From an uncultured Collinsella sp. (GTDB lineage: Bacteria > Actinomycetota > Coriobacteriia > Coriobacteriales > Coriobacteriaceae): a stretch of 16,346 nucleotides of DNA. Below the pieces are notes generated by a model. It was not told the DNA's origin and ran no database searches. It saw only the letters and a program-made list of their open reading frames with translations. A program made the position numbers and the translations under genes. Below, one piece after another: positions 11,864 to 16,346 of the stretch (position 1 is its first letter; each line of letters begins with the position of its first letter). The stretch spans positions 1-16,346 of the forward strand of contig CABTZM010000029.1 of NCBI GenBank assembly GCA_902489295.1. The letters are read 5' to 3'.

Positions 11864-14080
11864 ATGGAACAACTCCCGCAATCGAGCCCACGCGGCACGC
11901 GCCGTGCGCCCGATAACCAGGCGCCACGCGAACGTCCGCGCGCCGAACGCCGCGCCGGCGACTCGCGACGCGCCCCGAGCCCCCATCGTGCGCCCGCCAA
12001 CAAAGCGGACCATGTCAGCGGCGCCGCCGCGGACCAGACGCCCACTCGTCCCAAATCTCGTTACATTCCCGCCCTCGACGGCCTGCGCACGCTCGCCGTT
12101 GTCGCGGTGGTGCTCTATCACCTTAACCTCACGTGGGCGCAGGGCGGCCTGCTCGGCGTCACGATCTTCTTTGTGCTTTCGGGCTATCTGATCACGCGCC
12201 TGCTGCTCAACGAAGTCGCCAAGACCGGGCGCATCGACCTCAAGAGCTTCTGGATTCGCCGCATCCGCCGTCTGTTCCCCGCCGTGGTGACCGTCGTAGT
12301 GGTGACGTGCGCGCTGTGCACGATCTTTAACCACGTGATGCTCACCAAGATGCGTCCCGACATCCTGCCGTCGCTGCTGTTCTTTAACAACTGGTGGCAG
12401 ATCGCGCAGGACGTCTCGTACTTCAACGCCTTGGGCGACCCCTCGCCGCTCACGCACTTTTGGTCGCTCGCCATCGAGGAGCAGTTCTACCTGGTTTGGC
12501 CACCGCTGCTGCTTGCCATGGTATCCATGCACATGAGCAAACCCAACACGCGCCGCGTGGTTCTGGGCTTGGCTGCGGTTTCCGCCATCGCCATGATGGT
12601 GCTCTACAACCCTGCCGCCGACCCCAGCCGCGTGTACTACGGCACCGACACCCGTGTGTTCTCGCTGCTGTTGGGTGCCTGGATGGCCTTTATCCCCGAT
12701 CGCGACCTGGCGCCCGTGCGCCTCGCACATCGTCTGGGGCTCGACCACCTGGCTGGCGCCGCCAAGCACGGCAAGAATGCCGAGGGCAAGCAGGACGCGA
12801 AGGCCGGCAACACAGCCGAGACTGCCCCGACCCAGCCGAGCGCGCTCGCGCGCTTTTGGTCCTCGCCCGCATCCATCGATGTGTTGGGCGTCGTGGGCCT
12901 GGTTGGACTTGCCGCCATGGTCGCGCTCACCAACGGCTACACGGCGTTCCAATATCGCGGAGGCACGCTGCTGTGCTCCATCCTTACGCTCATGGTCATC
13001 GCGGCCTGCGTGCAGCCCCAGGGAATGGTGGCCCGCGCGCTATCAGCCGAGCCGCTCGTATGGGTTGGCAAGCGCTCCTACAGCATCTACCTGTGGCACT
13101 ATCCGCTGTTGCTGCTCATGAACCCGGTCGCCAACATCAACGATACGCCCTGGTGGCAGTATATTTTGCAGGTACTGCTGGTGGTCGCTGTCGCCGAATG
13201 TTCCTATCGCTTTATCGAGACGCCGTTTAGGAAGGGCGCCTTCGGACGCACCGTCTCCGAGTTCCGCGATGGCACCATCACGCCCGCCAACTGGGTGCGC
13301 TCGCATATTCCTGCGTGCGCCACTTGCGGCATCGTGCTTGTCATCGCGCTGGGCGGCTTGATCTTTGTACCGGAAACCTCCGCGCTGAGCGGCGAGGGCG
13401 CCGAAGTCCTCAACAAGGAGGCCAAGAACGCCGCGCCCACGGACCAGCAGGCAGCCGACGACACCGACAAAGACAACGACGGCTTCCCCGATGGCTCCTA
13501 CGACCTGCTCATGATCGGCGATTCCGTGTCGCTACGTGCCGTGGACGCCTTTGACGGCGTATTCCCGCACAGCCATATCGATGCCGAAAAGGGCCGCCAA
13601 TTCGATGCGGGCCGTGCGACATTTGAGGGCTATATCCAGCAGAACCTTGCCGGCAAAATCGTGGTCTTTGTCCTGGGCACCAACGGCTTGGTGACTGATG
13701 ACCAGATCGATGCCATCATGGCCGATGCGGGAGACAAGCGCATTGTCGTGTTTGTGAACACGCGCAGCCCGCAGCCGTGGGTTGGCTCGACCAACCAGGC
13801 CATCGCCAACGCCGCCACGCGCTACAAGAACGTGCGCGTTATCGACTGGTACGGATACAGTGCCAACCGCAACGACCTGTTCGATGGCGACGGCACGCAC
13901 CTGTCGACTACCGGCGTGACCGAATATCTCAACTTGATTCACGATGCCGTTAAGAAGGACCTGCCCGTGCACCCCGAGGACCACGTCAACGACCCGCAGC
14001 CGGCAGCGGTCAAGTCCGCCACCGACGCGCTCGTCAACGCACTCGCCTTCAAGCCGCACAAGCTGGGCGCCGACAAGTAA
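11864..14080 (+). CDS. OatA-like acyltransferase: membrane acyltransferase-3 domain plus extracytoplasmic SGNH domain
   Basis: A 738-residue two-domain O-acyltransferase likely to acetylate cell-wall or surface polysaccharide. Residues 1-65 are an Arg/Pro-rich, probably disordered cytoplasmic tail. The acyltransferase-3 membrane domain spans about 66-500: IPALDGLR (68-75), the proposed catalytic H86 in LYHLN, FFVLSGYLI (102-110), HFWSLAIEEQFYLVWP (198-213), about ten or eleven membrane segments, and a hydrophilic loop at 280-335. A linker leads to an SGNH/GDSL-like esterase domain: GDS with S554, GTNG with N607, and DGTHL with D676 and H679. It is organised like peptidoglycan O-acetyltransferase OatA. 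Only a weak GGAT-type ribosome site precedes the ATG; an in-frame stop just upstream excludes a longer start. The linker carries an acidic Ca2+-loop-like stretch (531-544). The acceptor sugar is unknown. Confidence 0.92.
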   Translation: MEQLPQSSPRGTRRAPDNQAPRERPRAERRAGDSRRAPSPHRAPANKADHVSGAAADQTPTRPKSRYIPALDGLRTLAVVAVVLYHLNLTWAQGGLLGVTIFFVLSGYLITRLLLNEVAKTGRIDLKSFWIRRIRRLFPAVVTVVVVTCALCTIFNHVMLTKMRPDILPSLLFFNNWWQIAQDVSYFNALGDPSPLTHFWSLAIEEQFYLVWPPLLLAMVSMHMSKPNTRRVVLGLAAVSAIAMMVLYNPAADPSRVYYGTDTRVFSLLLGAWMAFIPDRDLAPVRLAHRLGLDHLAGAAKHGKNAEGKQDAKAGNTAETAPTQPSALARFWSSPASIDVLGVVGLVGLAAMVALTNGYTAFQYRGGTLLCSILTLMVIAACVQPQGMVARALSAEPLVWVGKRSYSIYLWHYPLLLLMNPVANINDTPWWQYILQVLLVVAVAECSYRFIETPFRKGAFGRTVSEFRDGTITPANWVRSHIPACATCGIVLVIALGGLIFVPETSALSGEGAEVLNKEAKNAAPTDQQAADDTDKDNDGFPDGSYDLLMIGDSVSLRAVDAFDGVFPHSHIDAEKGRQFDAGRATFEGYIQQNLAGKIVVFVLGTNGLVTDDQIDAIMADAGDKRIVVFVNTRSPQPWVGSTNQAIANAATRYKNVRVIDWYGYSANRNDLFDGDGTHLSTTGVTEYLNLIHDAVKKDLPVHPEDHVNDPQPAAVKSATDALVNALAFKPHKLGADK

Positions 14081-14140
14081 TCCGGCAGCTAGGGACGTTC
14101 CTTTTATGCCGGCACCCGGGGACGCTCCTGCGACAAGCGA

Positions 14141-14181
14141 AAGCCGCCCCTGGGCTGTCAATTCCAGTCCAGGGGCGGCTT
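14141..14181 (+). terminator. Terminator hairpin after the acyltransferase gene
   Basis: AAGCCGCCCCTGG (14141-14153) and CCAGGGGCGGCTT (14169-14181) form a perfect 13-bp GC-rich stem, 60 bp past the stop codon. No U tract follows, so termination may be partial. The stretch before it carries two related segments, GGGACGTTCC and GGGACGCTCC. Confidence 0.65.
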
Positions 14182-14205
14182 CGTAACAACATGCCAAGGG
14201 GCTGT

Positions 14206-14431
14206 GGTCAAAAAAGGGCAAATATGAGTACTGTTTCCATTTTAGTAACAGGCAAAACCGCCCAAAATGCCGTCCGAGCGACCCCTGTAAACTCCTAGAG
14301 CGGCCAACCTGACTGGTTCAATGCCTGTTTAGGTGAATTTTAATGAACATACTATTGATTATGTTCGTTATCTTTTTGGGCGTAAATGTTATTCGTTAGG
14401 CAACAGTACTCATATTTGGCATTTTTTGCCC
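14206..14431. repeat. 226-bp AT-rich element with 30-bp terminal inverted repeats (MITE-like)
   Basis: The ends at 14206-14235 and 14402-14431 are inverted copies with three mismatches in 30 positions; the inner 16 bp (AAATATGAGTACTGTT at 14220-14235) are identical. The interior is much more AT-rich than the surroundings, holds a further GAACATA/TATGTTC hairpin (14345-14366), and has no convincing gene. It sits between convergent genes. No clear target-site duplication is visible. It could be a non-autonomous transposable element or a large structured repeat. Confidence 0.65.
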
Positions 14432-14462
14432 ACTGCCATATTACTAACCCCCTATAGCAAGC

Positions 14463-14495
14463 AAAAAACAGGCCGCAGCCCATTGCTGCGGCCTG
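14463..14495 (-). terminator. Rho-independent terminator of the NRAMP-type transporter gene
   Basis: CAGGCCGCAG (14469-14478) and CTGCGGCCTG (14486-14495) form a perfect stem, extended by one pair, with a 5-nt loop. On the minus strand six T residues follow. It lies about 20 bp past the transporter stop codon. Confidence 0.93.
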
Positions 14496-14516
14496 CCCGA
14501 AGCCCCAAAAGGGACG

Positions 14517-15779
14517 TTAAACGCTGTAACCCATCGCCTGAAGCACAAACATAACAACCGTCAGCACCGTGATCACGCCGATGGTCGCCCACGTGAGCAC
14601 GTTCCATACGCGGCCGTTGCGGTTGGCACCCATGATGTGACGGTCGGCGGCAATAACCACCTGGAACACCAAGACCACGGGCAGCAGCACGCCGTTGATG
14701 ACCTGCGAGGTCATCATGATCTGGAACAGATCGACACCAGGCATGAGCACCAGGACGGCCGAGATGCCGATAATGGCCGTGATGATACCGCGGTAGACCG
14801 GAGCCTCGTCCCAACTGCGATCGGCGCCGCGCTCCCAGCCAAATGCCTCGCAGATGGCGCTGGACGTAACACCCGGCAGCACGCAGGCGGCCAAGAAGCT
14901 CGCGGCGACCAGGCCCGAGGCGAACAGCACCGTGGACCACTGGCCCGCGATAGGTTCCAACGCACGGGCGGCGTCAGCGGCATCACTGATCTGAATACCC
15001 GCCGGGAACAGCACCGTGCCAGTCGTGATAATGATGAAGCCGGCGATGATGTCGGCAGCAATCGAGCCGCTTACGGTATCGATGCGCTGCAGCACGATAT
15101 CGTCCTCGCCCGCGTTCTTATCGACCACGTTGTTCTGCGCCAAGAAAATCATCCACGGCGCGATGGTGGTACCGATCGTTGCGACCACGAGCGACACGTA
15201 GCTGGGGTCATTTTGAATGTTGGGCACGACCAGGTCGACCGCGACCTCACCCCAGTTGGGGCCAGCCATAAACGCGGCGACAATATAGGTCACGAACACG
15301 CAGCTCACCAGCAGCAGAATCTTCTCGATGCGCTGGAAACTACCCGACATGGTAAGCATCCATACCAGCAGCGCCACCAACGGCACCGAGATGCTCGCCG
15401 GCACGCCAAAGAGAGCAAGACCGCTGGCGATGCCCGCAAACTCCGAAATGGTCACAGCCGTGTTGGCGATCAACAGCGCCGCCATAGCAAGTACACTCTT
15501 GCGCACGCCAAAGCGCTCGCGAATGAGCGATGCCAGGCCCTTACCCGTGACGCAGCCGCAGCGCGCCGCAGTCTCCTGCGTCACGATGAGCAGCACAGTC
15601 ATGACGGGAAGCATCCAGAGCATCTTGTAGCCATAGCTGGCGCCCGCACTGGAATACGTTGCAATGCCGCCGGCGTCATTGCCCGAAAGCGCCGCCAGCA
15701 GACCGGGACCCATAGCGCCAAAGATGGCCGCGATGGTCAGCTTTTGCTTGGTGCCCGACTTTTGCTTGGTATTTTGCAC
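14517..15779 (-). CDS. NRAMP-related transporter, NRMT type (probable Mg2+ uptake)
   Basis: A 420-residue SLC11/NRAMP-fold membrane protein with about eleven hydrophobic segments. The helix-1 motif, DPGN in classical Mn2+/Fe2+ NRAMPs, reads D35-A-G-G38, so the metal-binding Asp is kept but the Asn is lost. In helix 6 the classical A-T-V-M-P-H reads TTIAPW (204-209): the metal-selecting Met is Ala207 and the proton-pathway His is Trp209. These are the substitutions of NRAMP-related magnesium transporters, as characterised in Eggerthella lenta, so Mg2+ (and Mn2+) uptake without proton coupling is more likely than H+-driven Mn2+ transport. I chose the GTG at 15779, preceded by AGGTGG; the upstream ATG at 15842 lies inside the preceding gene. 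It starts 8 nt after that gene's stop codon and has a strong terminator downstream. Confidence 0.9.
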   Translation of the reverse strand: MQNTKQKSGTKQKLTIAAIFGAMGPGLLAALSGNDAGGIATYSSAGASYGYKMLWMLPVMTVLLIVTQETAARCGCVTGKGLASLIRERFGVRKSVLAMAALLIANTAVTISEFAGIASGLALFGVPASISVPLVALLVWMLTMSGSFQRIEKILLLVSCVFVTYIVAAFMAGPNWGEVAVDLVVPNIQNDPSYVSLVVATIGTTIAPWMIFLAQNNVVDKNAGEDDIVLQRIDTVSGSIAADIIAGFIIITTGTVLFPAGIQISDAADAARALEPIAGQWSTVLFASGLVAASFLAACVLPGVTSSAICEAFGWERGADRSWDEAPVYRGIITAIIGISAVLVLMPGVDLFQIMMTSQVINGVLLPVVLVFQVVIAADRHIMGANRNGRVWNVLTWATIGVITVLTVVMFVLQAMGYSV

Positions 15780-15787
15780 GCGACCAC

Positions 15788-16346
15788 CTAACCCATGACT
15801 GACATGGCGAGCAGCACCGCGGCGATGCAATACGCCACACACGAGATCATGACGGCAATGACGTTCATGGCGGTGCCCGACGTGTTGAGGTCATGCTCGT
15901 CACGCCAGAACAGCACCATCAGGTAAATCACGGCGCTCATGTTGCCAACCAGGCAAATGATGGCAGCGATATTAAAGCACCCGGTAAAGAGTTGCTCCTC
16001 AAACATGGGCGCATCGGGGAACGCGGCGGTGCGCACCAGCTGGGCGCACAGGTAGGTCACGAGTGACAGAATCAGGCCCATGCCCGTGCTCTGGAAGAAG
16101 AATCCCAGATACGGCTTGGGCTCGTCGTCGTGACCGTCATACTCCAGGGAGGAGTTCTTGACGAACGACACCATGCGCGAGGCGGCCAGCAGCACGAGCG
16201 GCATGGCGCACATGGGAAACACCACCAGGTGCGCGGAGCCGAGCGCCGTCCCCAGCACCGTCGCCATAATGCACGAGGCAATGCCCCACACGACAACCCA
16301 GTACTGGCGATGCACAAACCAGCTGAGCACATTCGTCGAGTCGTCC
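15788..16346 (-). CDS. Multi-pass membrane protein of unknown function, 5' end outside the window
   Basis: The reading frame is open to the right edge, so the N-terminus is probably missing; a GTG at 16330 is the only internal candidate near the edge and has no ribosome site. The visible part, about 185 residues, has five hydrophobic segments. Counted from that GTG they lie near 10-30, 33-52, 73-98, 114-141 and 151-177, with a charged loop between the second and third (SLEYDGHDDEPKPY). I do not recognise a family. It ends 8 nt before the NRMT-type transporter gene, so the two are almost surely co-transcribed, and the protein may be an accessory or partner of that transporter. This is inferred from spacing only. 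Confidence 0.75.
   Translation of the reverse strand, partial: DDSTNVLSWFVHRQYWVVVWGIASCIMATVLGTALGSAHLVVFPMCAMPLVLLAASRMVSFVKNSSLEYDGHDDEPKPYLGFFFQSTGMGLILSLVTYLCAQLVRTAAFPDAPMFEEQLFTGCFNIAAIICLVGNMSAVIYLMVLFWRDEHDLNTSGTAMNVIAVMISCVAYCIAAVLLAMSVMG

Noticed and set aside
14517..15779. Annotation as MntH, a proton-coupled Mn2+ transporter
   Set aside because: The DPGN and MPH hallmarks are replaced by DAGG and APW, which removes the selectivity Met and the proton-path His.
14637..15791. Plus-strand frame opposite the NRMT-type transporter
   Set aside because: The translation is very rich in His, Arg and Gln without a motif, as expected from antisense reading of a membrane protein gene.

Overview
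The window is GC-rich and almost fully coding. It looks like a chromosomal segment of a host-associated actinobacterium of the class Coriobacteriia, with Collinsella the best guess. The grounds are GC-rich codon use, strong AGGAGG-type ribosome sites, sugar and nucleoside catabolism genes, many palindromic intergenic repeats, and an NRAMP-related magnesium transporter of the type characterised in Eggerthella lenta. The genus is an inference; no rRNA or marker gene is present. Every gene but one lies on the minus strand, so transcription mostly runs from high to low coordinates.

Reading the minus strand from the right: 16346-14517 holds a partial multi-pass membrane protein followed 8 nt later by the NRMT-type NRAMP transporter, closed by a clear terminator. 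The only plus-strand gene (11864-14080) is a two-domain OatA-like O-acyltransferase, convergent with the transporter. Divergent from it is a two-gene nucleoside salvage operon: ribokinase (11678-10716), then nucleoside hydrolase (10685-9711).

Next comes the most interesting block. A LacI-family repressor (9462-8452) has its own terminator. It is followed by a sugar operon made of an L-fucose/L-arabinose isomerase-family enzyme (8190-6790), a transketolase split into N- and C-terminal subunits (6787-5020, genes overlapping by 8 nt), a roughly 100-nt hairpin, and a glycerol-kinase-like FGGY kinase (4848-3358). Isomerase, kinase and transketolase together form a complete ketose-phosphate route into the pentose phosphate pathway. 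The same three activities occur in the known D-apiose route, but the substrate cannot be read from the sequence. AT-rich operator-like repeats (TAAACAGA, TAAATGTTT) are shared by the repressor and isomerase promoters, suggesting autoregulated local control.

At the left end, separated by hairpin repeats and terminators, lie luxS (3206-2718), a DUF4867-type cupin-like protein (2582-1938) and a GH1 6-phospho-beta-glucosidase (1586-156). No sugar transporter or PTS component is encoded, so uptake for both sugar systems must be encoded elsewhere.

Intergenic DNA is rich in inverted repeats: a duplicated CTGTAACA palindrome (1795-1924), GGGACGGGG modules at two loci (3227-3356 and 9633-9698), the long hairpin at 4903-5003, and a 226-bp element with 30-bp terminal inverted repeats (14206-14431). 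These resemble dispersed genomic repeat families and are the main non-coding novelty.
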